The notes under the pieces: generated by a model
What the model was told of the DNA's origin: nothing
Database searches by the model: none
The model's input: the letters and a program-made list of their open reading frames with translations, nothing else
Part shown: piece by piece, positions 36,601-48,600 of the stretch
How positions within the stretch are numbered: position 1 is the stretch's first letter
Layout of the letters: the number at the start of each line of letters is the position of its first letter
Translations under genes and position numbers: made by a program
NCBI GenBank assembly: GCA_964030785.1
Contig: OZ034975.1
Location: 1-64,000 of the forward strand
Reading direction: 5' to 3'
Source of the DNA: Siderastrea siderea
Lineage: Eukaryota; Cnidaria; Anthozoa; Scleractinia; Rhizangiidae
Length of the DNA: 64,000 nt

Positions 36601-39600
36601 TGTGGTATCTTATGGATATTTTATGGAACCGCCCATTAGTATACCTCTTCAAATGTATTGTGTGTACTAGAGTGCATAAAAAGCAAGACCCTAATAATAT
36701 TATTTTGGATCATATAGCAATTTCCACATCTTTCCATCCAAAATGAACAGGGATTCCAATAACTTTTGAAGAAGGTGTCAGAGCTAAGCATTAGCAGGCA
36801 ACTACCTAATTTCACATACATTCTTAACTGAAAATTAAGACAAAAGTAATGGCTGCTCACTCAAATAAACATCAAAACCTGCCAGTTGTCACGACTTTTT
36901 GGAAAAAAGTAACAGAACTGCCGTGACATAATTAGCCCAGAATGTACTAGCTCCTCATTGGGGGGGGGGGGGGGGGAATTCTACCGAGATCAAGAGTGCA
37001 TTTTTATATTATGAAAGTAATATATTACAAAGCAGAGTGCCTCAGTCAATATCTCTCACATATTCCTTTTCTAGAAATTGTGTTCAATGGATTAGTTACT
37101 TTTACTGTGGCTGCATGATCGATTATTTTTCATTGCTTATCAATGAGGACAAGACAACAAAATAGGGTTTCTCTGTATTCTTTTCTGTAATAATCATTCA
37201 GATACAAAACCCGATGCATCAGTTTCTTGAAATTTGCATTGTTAAAGTAATGATGCCATAAGTACATAAACCAATCGCTGTGTGTTATTTTATTAACAGC
37301 TTATGATTAGTGAAGGCATAACAGAATTACTATTTACATCTGATAATGTTCATGGACTGGAGAAGCAGTTTCTGTCATTATCTAATGGTATGAACTTTAA
37401 AACATGTTTAATTTCATAGGTTATGCTTTAGAATCTTTCCTTTCTTCCTTAAATAATAATGTAGAAATTATTACCAAGCACATTAAGCCTTTTAAAAAGG
37501 AAACTGGGGCACTGTCTTTAAATGATTAATATTAATATAATACTACTTTCCTTTTGAGTGCACACAAATGCAGGCAGCACAATCCATTGTATACCCTAAG
37601 TATCTTTTTGTTACCCAAATGCAAGCAACTTAACTAAAGATTAATGCTTAGCATGCACTATTGCATTACAGAGGCATAACTGTAGGAGGTTTGCAAAAAT
37701 TTTGTCCTTAACATGTTGCACAAATTTCAACTGGTTTAATTTTTGCAATGTGTGGTGGGGACAAAATTTGCACAAACTTCGTGTTGCATGAGCGTAGAAA
37801 GTATCACCACTTACAGGGAGACCTGTAACTACAGCATGTCTCTGTGACATGTCCCACCTAGTACATTTTCTTCTGTGTGTACAAGTTGTGATTTTGTCCA
37901 TGCCACATGTCCCTGCTGTGTGTCCCTGTGTGTCCCAACATGATTGCAAAATGCCCTTGAACCGTGAATTGAACCCATGTGTTATGCACCTTTAAATTTT
38001 CTGCATTGATCCCGCACACAACACATCAATGTACCACTCAGCTTGCACCTGTGGGCAGATATGGTGAATACTTTATTAACAAATCACAGCACGCACTTTT
38101 AAAAATAATAATGTAATTCTCATTGCAGTGTTAAAAACAATCAATTTTGGAGCTAGTGCACAGCCAAAGCTGGAATTTTTAAGTGAAATACAGGTATTTA
38201 GTTTGTGCAGAAACTCACAACCCCTTAGAAGTTTTTGTTTATGCTTATTGTTCTCACCGAATAAATAATACCCTGACCTACAAATTACCATTTTTATTAA
38301 TGTATGATTCATCCTAATGAATTGAAGTCTGCACAGTGTCCTGGATTAGAGGTATTCAATATGTAACTTTATCATGTATACAGCTGATCAAAAACTTATA
38401 AGTATATAAATATGTGACACAGTGGAATTCTGGATAAACAGCAGTGACAAGTTTGTTACTTAGTTCTGTTTGCTGTTATTCAAGATACTCTCATTCCAGA
38501 ACGTCCTTGTTATCACAATGTGCACAGTGTCTGAGAATAAAAAACAAAATCTCTGGCTTCCCACAAAACAATGTTTGATCATATCTTTTATGGTTCATGC
38601 TTTTTATCCAACACCTGGCCATGTTTTTAATCAGGTGTATACATTAATTTTTTTTTGACAAAGTCCTCCCCTTTAATTTGGGGCTTTTCAGTATAATTTT
38701 ATTTTAAAAATCACAAATGAAAGTCTAGCAAAGGCTCTGAGCTATTTGCTATGTTTAAAGTGTGGAGAAGTTAAATGTGGGTCTAACCAAAGACACATCC
38801 AGCTAGTACTGTTGAGAGAAGGTCTCAAGCTTCCCTATGCAAGTCCTCTGGATGCACAGCTTCCTAACCACCATGCTACATGTATTGACTGTCTTCTTAT
38901 TGATTCTGTCTTTAGTCCCAGCAGCATCCTGTGACCGCACTGACTATATTTTATTTCATGTAATTTATTTTATGTAATTTTTGTAACCACTCTTTCTTAC
39001 TTTAAAGCCAGATAAACCAGCAATGGTAGCAGAATTCTGGGATGGCTGGTTTGATCACTGGGGTGAGATGCACAACAAGCGAGATCCTGACATGGTGGCT
39101 GCTACCATGGAAGAAATACTCACATTTGGAGCTTCTGTTAATCTTTACATGTTTCATGGTTTGTTGACAAGTGGTTTAGTTGTTAGTAGGTCTCTCTAAT
39201 AATGATAACAAGGGCAATCATTTTATTCTTCCATCCATCAATTTCCCTGTCTATCCATCCATCAACCCTTTAATCCATCCATCTGTCTGTCCCTCCGTCT
39301 GTCTGTCCTTCCATCCATTCACCCATCTATTCATCCTTCTGTCTGTCCCTCTATACATCCATTCATCCATCTATCCACCCACCCATTTATGGTCCCTAGT
39401 TATTTATTGCTAATTATTTATTTATTTATTAGTTTATTAGTTTATTTATTTCCTTTAAGAAGTTATTTATTTTATCGCATTTTGGGGGGCCTGTCTGGAG
39501 TGTTCTAAAAGGTAGAGTGGCGAAAAAAGCACTGAACATTTTTCCATTAACCAAAGTAACAGTAATATCCTCTTTTGATCAAGGAAATCATAAATTACGA

Positions 39601-42600
39601 TGTATTTTTATTTATTTGTTTGCTTATTTATTTTTTTAATTAGGGGGATCAAACTTTGGCTTTATGAATGGAGCAAACTCTCTTCAACCAACTTCCACCT
39701 CATATGGTACAGTGAAAATGACATATCAAGTAACATCACACTACCTGCAGAATAAATGTAGTAACCTTGTTAACGGACTTTTCAGAGAACCGCTGCAACG
39801 ACACATTGCACAAAATTCATTTTTCGGTCCTGAAATGAGCCATACCCTAACATTACAGTAGGAGAAATTAAGGAAAGTGGACAACCAAAGAGAAAACTTA
39901 AAGCTACCTTTGACTTCCTCCTCTCCATTAAGCTCCTCTCAGTAATGCATTGTATACCCCCCCCCCCCATAGAAGTCAGATTTTTAAACACCTTCTTCAT
40001 ATTGAAGTCGTATTGTAAAACCAGCCCCTCCTATTTAGTGTTCAGTTGTGTGTTCGAAAATCACAAAATAATAATATACTACACAATAGTAGAGAAGGGT
40101 AGTCAAAACAGCAGAGTTTAATTTCTGATGAATCTTATAGATGTAAACAAAGTTTCTTTAGATTCTGTTTGAGGATGCTTACGTGTGATAATTTCTAGAG
40201 GTATTGTTAAGCTAGGGGATAAGTTATGTATATCTACATCACATAAAATGCCGAAGTAGTGGTCAGCACACAACCCGTTTCTTTCGTAGATACGTGGTGT
40301 AACTATCATATAGTGGTTTGACTTAATCCAATATAGGCATAAACATAGGAAGCGATATACATAGCTATACACAGCCATACATAACTATACACAGCTATAC
40401 ATAGCTATACATGGCTACACACAGTTATACATGGCTATACACGGCTATACATTGCCATACATAGCTATACACAGCCATACATGGCTATAAAGTCCTATAG
40501 ATGGCCATACATGGCTATACAAGCTATACACAGCTATACATATCCATAGATAGGATATACACAGCCATACATGACTATACACAGCTATACATGGCTATAC
40601 ACAGTTATACATGGCTGCAAATGGCTATACATTGCCATACATAGTTATACATAGTCATACATGACTATACATGGTTATACACAGATATATATAGCCATAC
40701 ATAGCTATACACAGGTATACATGGCTATACACAGCTATACATGACTATACATGGCTATACATGACTATACATGGCCATACAAAGCTATATATAGCCAAAC
40801 ATAGCTATACACAGTTATACATAGCCATACATGGCTATACACAGCTACACATGGCTATACACAGATATACATAGCCATACATAGCTATACACAGCTATAC
40901 ATAGCTATACACAGCTATACATGGCTATACATGGCTATACACAGCTATACATGGTTATACACAGCTATACATTACCATACATAGCTATACACAGCTATAC
41001 ATGGCTATACATGGGTATACACAGCTATACATATCCATACACAGCTATACGTAGCTATACACAGCTATACATGGCTATACATGGTTATAAACAGCTATAC
41101 CTGACTATACATAGCCATACATAGCTATATGCAGCTATACATGGCCATACATGGCTATACATAGCCATACATGGCTATACATGGCTATACACAACTATAC
41201 ATAGCTATACATGGCTATACACGGCTATACATTGCCATACATAGCTATACACAGCTATACACAGCTATACATGGCTGTCTGTACATGGATATGCACAGCT
41301 ATACACAGCTATACACATCCATACACAGCTATACATAGCTATACACAGCTGTACATGGCCATACATGGCTATAAACAGCTATACATGACTATAAATGGCT
41401 ATACACAGCTATACATAGCCACACAGCTATACACAGCTATACATGGCTATACACAGCTATACAGGACTATACACAGCCATACACAGGCATACATAGCTAT
41501 AAACAGCAGCACATGGCAATACACAGATATACATAGCTATACACAGCTATACATGGCTATACACAGCTATACATGGTTCTACACAGCTATACAAAGCCAC
41601 ACATAGCTATACACAGCTATACATTGCTATACGTGACTACACATAGCCATAAATGGCTATACACAGCTATAAATGGATATACAGAGCTATACAGAGCTAT
41701 ACAGAGCTATACATGGCTATACACAGCGATACATGACTATACACAGCTATACACCTGGCTATACACAGCCATACATAGCTATACACAGATATACATGGCT
41801 ATACACAGCTATACATGGCTATTAACACAGATATACATGGCTATACACAGGCATAAATAGCTATAAACAGCTGTACATGGCTATACTCAGCTATACATGG
41901 CTATACAGAGCTATAAATAGCCATACATAGCTATACACAGATATATATGGCTATACACAGACATACATAGCTATAAACAGCTATACATGGCTATACACAG
42001 ACATACGTGGCTGTACACAGATATACTTAGCTGTACACAGCTGTGCAGAACAATACACAACTATACTCAGCCATACATGGCTATACACAGCTATAAACAG
42101 CTATACATGGATATACACAGCCATACTTGGCTATACCCAGCTATATATGGCTATATACAGCTTTACACTGCGTTTGTTTTCCCTGTCCCTTCTCTTGAAA
42201 TATGCTGTTCTTTGTAATAATTTATTTATTGTTTGCAGTCTTTCCATCAGGGACTGCGCGAGGGGTGGGCTGAGGGGGCTTTTAACCCCGTTCCCCTTTT
42301 TGGTGCCATTAAAAAATAACTGAAAAAGTTGGACAATTTTTTTGTTTCAGGGTTAATCAGTTTTCAGTTTACCCAGTTAAATATAACTTTTAATTTAGAC
42401 CAAACAGGAAATGAATACTCTAACTCCATGTTGAAATCGCCTTTCCTTCATTTGGCTTGATTAGTTGAAATTCTCACCCGCTCTTAGGGAATCTCGAAGA
42501 GTCTGGACCTGTTCAGACTTTTTCAAGTCACTTGAATCGATTGGAGTTGAAACTGTTGCTATCGCTCTTGTCGGGCCATTAACTCTGCGAGTACTGTCAT

Positions 42601-45600
42601 TGACTCTTTCCTGTTGTTGAAGAGTTTGGACTTTAGTTGACTTTTGTTCTTGTGTTGTCCAGGCATTATACATTACGACCGTTACTTTTTCAAGCTACTC
42701 TACAAATGTAAACGTTTCGTCTAGGATATATAGCTGCCAAAAGATATCATTTCCTCAGTTCTATCGATAACAAATAAGGCGTTCAGTCCTTAATTAGGCC
42801 GCTACGGACTGACTTTGGTAGAAGTGTATGTTTCATGATACTAAACTCAGTAGTGATTTAATATTCTACAGGTCTGCTCGTACAAGTTTTTTTAAAGGAA
42901 AATGTTTTCATGGTTGAGATCTTTAAAAATGCGAATACGATAAGGTTCATAGCTTGCCAGTTTCATCTTTCGAGTAGAGCCGACCAAAGAACCTGTCAAG
43001 GAGCATTAGTTTGGGACTGTTTTAACGGACAACTTTTATCACACTTGGCTGCTCTAGATGCATTGCTAATTACTTGAAAAGAGAAAGTTTTTGCGTGAGG
43101 TTACCCCCCACCTGCTTTACACGAGCAATCACCAATTAGCCCCCCACTCTAAAATAGGCCGCACGGTCCCTGTCTATTTAGCTGCCCCAGTTAACCGGTT
43201 TGAAACAACATTTTTGGTCAGTGCTCGCTCAGAAAATTAAGAATCATGTAGCGACGACGGGTCACCGCTTGTTATTTTGTGTTAGCTCAGTCAGCTTTTA
43301 AGCAAATATTGGTCAGGATATCCAGAATAATGAAGGCTTTAAAATTCTAAGTAAAACATCTGTAAGTTTCTGATCCCTAGCACAAACTAAAATTTCAGCA
43401 CATTCCTCACAGACAGTGCATGTACCACCCTGAAGAAGATAAGAGTTAGCCTTCAAAGCTACCGATATTCTTGGTGCAGTGGAAAAATTTTGGTGGTTTT
43501 AACGATTACGCTGTAATCACTTGGAATATTTTCACAAGGCGAGTCAAAATCTGGTCTGCAACAAATCTTGTCCAGATTCATCCACAAAGTGGGCCTGAGT
43601 GGGCAGGAAATTCCTGAAATTGTGAGAGTAGTGGATACGTCAATCAAAGGTAAGTTGATCTCCCTTGCCTCAGATCTATCGACAACAAACATTCCCTTAT
43701 GTACCCGGTGATATTATTTTATCAGCCATGGGTCGCACTTGGCAAATTTTTGCGAAAGTTCATTGACTTTGCAGTGAAAATCTATCAACAGCGTAATTTT
43801 CCTGGTGCGACCCTAATTTTTCCAGTTCGCAAAAACTTTGAAAATCGGCAACAACATCAAAGACGCCATAGTGCTTGGTGGGGTAGGCTGAGCTGATCAA
43901 TAGGAATCACAGCAGCACCTGTCTGTCGGTAGTTTTGAAAACGAAGACCCCGAAAACGAAGACCCGAAACCCGAAGACCCATTACAAAAACGAAAACCCT
44001 TACGAAAACGAAGACCCCCTCTTTTTTAACCAGAGGGAAATGAAAAACAGACAGAGTAATATGATGGCAAGAAGATATCTAAACGGGCATTTGAAAGTAA
44101 CACAAAACTGTGTTGTTAAGCTTCCATTTACCGCTATAATTCGCACAGGAAGTAAAGTGTTGTGGATTCACTCGCCTTCAATTTGTTTTTTTATATTACT
44201 GATTTTCAAATGAAGAAAACAAAAACAAGAACCATTACAAGATGTAGACTTTTTAAAAGTCCTTACAATGAAAAATTCTAATTGCTAGGAGCCGTGTGTA
44301 GTATTTGTAAAAACAAACTCCTCTAGTTAAAAAAGAGTGGGTCTTCGTTTTCGTAATTACGAAAACGAAGACCCTCTACAAAAACAAAGACCCATTACGA
44401 AAACCCCTCTTTTTAAACTAGAGGAGTTTGTTATTACAGTACACATGGCTCCTAGCATACTTTTGTGTTTTTACCACATTTTGAAGTCATCTGTGTGTTC
44501 ATTATCAGAGTACACACGCACGTCCAAATGAAATCCATTCATTCAATAATAGTCCGAGTCCGAGTCATTTTGGTACACTGACAAGAAGTTACAACACTTT
44601 GTACCAATTATGTGACTAATAATGGTTTTCTGCAATTTGTGCACGTCACTGACTTCACCTGTCTTCGTTAAAATTAGTGGTTCGAACTCAGAGTAACAAA
44701 TGTATGGTAATGGTATGTACATACGTCAGTCAAACTTTTATTAACCGGACGCGGACACCTAAAAATTTCAAAACGCGGACCCATGAAATTATTTTTTTTT
44801 AATGATTGATATGGTGACATGACACAAAGAAGCAGCAAAATACAACTTTATTAACCAATAACAACAACAAAAACAACTGAAGTCTAATGTAGAAGAAACG
44901 TACATTGGATTTGCTTATCATTTTTGCCTGTGATTTGTTGACCGCAATAGCGCCCACCATGTATAGCCATGTATAGCTGTGTATAGCCATATATGACTTT
45001 GTATAGCCATATATAGCTGTGTGTAGCCATGTATAGCTGTATACAGATATGCATAGCTGTGTCAGTATACCTGTGTATAGTATGTATAGCTGTGTATACC
45101 CATGTATAGCTGTGTAGTAACTTAGTAATTTAAGTAATTGTTCCTGAAAAGCCCCATTGGGGAGGTAACAATAAAGTATGTATGTATGTATGTATAGCCA
45201 TGTATGGCAGTGTATAGCTGTGTATAGCCATGTATAGCTGTGTATGGCTAAGTATGGCAGTGTATAGCTGTTTATAGCCATATATAGCTGTGTATAGCTG
45301 TATATAGCTGTGTATAGCTGTGTATAGCCATGTATATCTGTGTATAGCCATGTATAGCTGTATATAACTGTGTATAGCTGTCTACAGCCATGTAGGGCTG
45401 TGTATAGTCATGTATAGCTGTGTATAGCCATGTATGTCTGTGTATAGTCATGTATGGCAGTGTATAGCCATGTATAGCTGTGTATAGGCAGGTATTAATA
45501 GCTGTGTATAGCTATGTAGGACTGTGTATGGCTATGTATAGCTGTGTATCGCCAAGTATGGCTGTATAGCCATGTATGGTGGTGTATAGCTATGTATAGC

Positions 45601-48600
45601 TGTGTATAGCCATTTATAGCTGTGTATTGGCATGTATGGCGGTGTATAGCTATGTATAGCTGTGTTTAGCTTTGTATAGCTCTGTACAGCCATGTATAGC
45701 TGTGTATAGCCATGTATGGCTGTGTATAGCTGTGTATAGCCATGTATAGCTGTGTATAGTTATGTATAGCTGTGTATATCTATGTCTATGCTAGATCTGT
45801 GTATAGCCATGTGTGGCTGTGTATTGCTATGTATAGCTGTGTATAGCTGTGTATAGCTATGTAGAGCTATGTGTAGCTGTGTATAGCCATGTATGTCTGT
45901 GTATAGTCATGTATGGCTGTGTATTCCTGTCAGAATGTCTGTGTATAGTCATGTATGGCTGTGTATTGCTATGTATAGCTGTGTATAGCTGTGTATAGCT
46001 GTGTATAGCTATGTAGAGCTATGTGTAGCTGTGTATAGCCATGTATGTCTGTGTATGGTCATGTATGGCTGTGTATTCCGATGGATAGCTGTGTATAGTT
46101 ATGTATAGCTGTGTATAGCTATGTAGAGCTATGTATAGCTGTGTATAGCTGTGTATAGCCATCTATAGCTGTGTATAGCCATGTATAGCAGTGTATAGCC
46201 ATGTATGTCTGTGTATAGTCATGTATGGCTGTGTATAGCCATGTATGGTTGTGCATAGGCATGTATGGCTGTGTATAGATATGGAGGACTGTGTATACCT
46301 ATGTATAGCTGTGTACAGCCATGTAGGACTGTGTATATAGCTTTGTATACCTGTGTATAGCCATGTACAGCTGTGTATAGCCATGTATGACTGTGTACAG
46401 CCATGTAGGACTGTGTATAGCCATGCAGGGCTGTGTATTGCTATGTATAGCTGTGTATATTCATGTAGGGCTGTGTATTGCTATGTATAGCTCTGTATTG
46501 CTATGTATAGCTGTGTAGAGCTATGTATAGCTGTCTATAGCTATGTATAGCCATGTATAGCTCTGTATAGCCATGTATGGCTGTGTATAGTCATGTATGG
46601 CTGTGTATAGCCATGTGTAGCTGTGTAAAGCCCTGTAGGCCTGTGTATAGTCATGTAGGGCTGTGTATAGCTATGTATAGCCATGTATAGCCATGTGTAG
46701 CTGTGTATAGCCATCTATGGCTGTGTATAGCCATGTAGGGCTGTGTATAGCCATGTAGGGCTGTGTATAGCCATGTAGGCTGTGTATAGTCATGTGGGGC
46801 TGTGTGGAGCCATGTAGGGCTGTGTGGAGCCATGTATAGCTCTGTATAGGTATGTGTAGCTGTATATAGTTATGTATAGCTGTCTATAGCTATGTACAGC
46901 CATTTATAGCCGTGTATAGTAATGTATGGCTGTGTATAGCCATGTATAGCTATGTATAGCTGTGTATAGCCATGTAGGACTGTGTATAGTCATGTAGGGC
47001 NNNNNNNNNNNNNNNNNNNNNNNNNNNNNNNNNNNNNNNNNNNNNNNNNNNNNNNNNNNNNNNNNNNNNNNNNNNNNNNNNNNNNNNNNNNNNNNNNNNN
47101 NNNNNNNNNNNNNNNNNNNNNNNNNNNNNNNNNNNNNNNNNNNNNNNNNNNNNNNNNNNNNNNNNNNNNNNNNNNNNNNNNNNNNNNNNNNNNNNNNNNN
47201 TGTGTATAGCTATGTCTAGCTTTCTATAGCCATGTATAGCTGTGTATAGCCATATATGGCTGTGTATAGCCATGTATGGCTGTGTATAGCCATGTAGGGC
47301 TGTGTATAGTCATGCATGGCTGTGTATAGTCATGCATGGCTGTGTATAGCCATGCATTGTTGTGTATAGCCATGTATGGCTGTGTATAGTAATGTATGGC
47401 TGTGTATAGCCATGTATACTATGTATAGCTGTGTATAGCCGTGTAGGACTGTGTATAGTCATGTAGGGCGGTGTATAGCTGTGTATAGCTATGTATAGCT
47501 ATGTATAGCTATGTATAGCAATGTATAGCTGTGTATAACCATATATGGCTCTGTATAGCCATGTATAGCTGTGTATAGTCATGTAGGGCTGTGTATGGCC
47601 ATGTATAGCTGTGTATAGGCTATGTATAGCTGTGTATAGCCATGTATAGCTGTGTATAGCCATGTAGGGCTGTGTATAGCTATGTATAGCCATGTATAGC
47701 TATGTATAGCAGTGTATAGCTGTGTAGGGCTGTGTATAGTCATGTAGGGCTGTGTATATATGTGTATAGTTAAGTATAACTGTGTATAGCTATGTATAGC
47801 CATGTATAGCTGTGTATAGCCATGTATGGCTGTGTATAGTCATGTAGGGCTGTGTATAGCCATGTATAGCTGTGTATAGCTATGTATGGAAGTGTATAGC
47901 CATGTAGGGCTGTGTATTGCTATGTAGGGCTGTGTATATCTAGGTATAGCTGTGTATAGCTATGTATAGCCATGTATGGCTGTGTATAGCCATGTATAGC
48001 CATGTATAGCTGTGTATAACCATATATGGCTCTGTATAGCCATGTATAGCTGTGTATAGTCATGTAGGGCTGTGCATAGCTGTGTTTAGTTATGTGTAGC
48101 TGTGTATGGCTATGTATAGCCATGTATAGCTGTGTATATCTATGTAGGGCTGTGTATAGCTAGGTATAGCTGTGTATAGCTATGTATAGCCATGTATAGC
48201 TATGTATAGCCATGTATAGCTATGTATAGCTGTGTATAGCCTTGTAGGACTGTGTATAGTCATGTAGGGCTGTGTATATCTGTGTATAGTTAAGTATAAC
48301 TGTGTATAGCTATGTATAGCCATGTATAGCTGTGTATAGCCATGTATGGCTGTGTATAGTCATGTAGGGCTGTGTATAGCCATGTATAGCTGTGTATAGC
48401 TATGTATGGATGTGTATAGCCATGTAGGGCTGTGTATTGTTATGTAGGGCTGTGTATATCTAGGTATAGCTGTGTATAGCTATGTATAGCCATGTATGGC
48501 TGTGTATAGCCATGTATAGCTATGTATAGCTGTGTATAGCCATGTATAGCCATGTATAGCCATGTAGGACTGTGTATAGTCATGTAGGGCTGTGTATAGT

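Larger units (their letters stand above)
31893..36634. mobile_element. Foldback element C, 4.7 kb, in intron 5
   Basis: The ends pair as inverted repeats: GGGCAATTCCAGAAAATATC at 31,893 against the reverse complement of 36,615-36,634 (GGGCGGTTCCATAAAATATC). The match continues to about 32,050 and back to about 36,480 through ATGCCTTCGG- and CCCCCC-rich sequence. Inside, 65-bp tandem repeats (32,705-34,765) have inverted relatives at 36,098-36,245. Penelope-like fragments occupy the middle. ATT on both flanks may be a 3-bp target duplication. Repeats on the right arm are fewer than on the left, so the arms are unequal. Confidence 0.7.
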
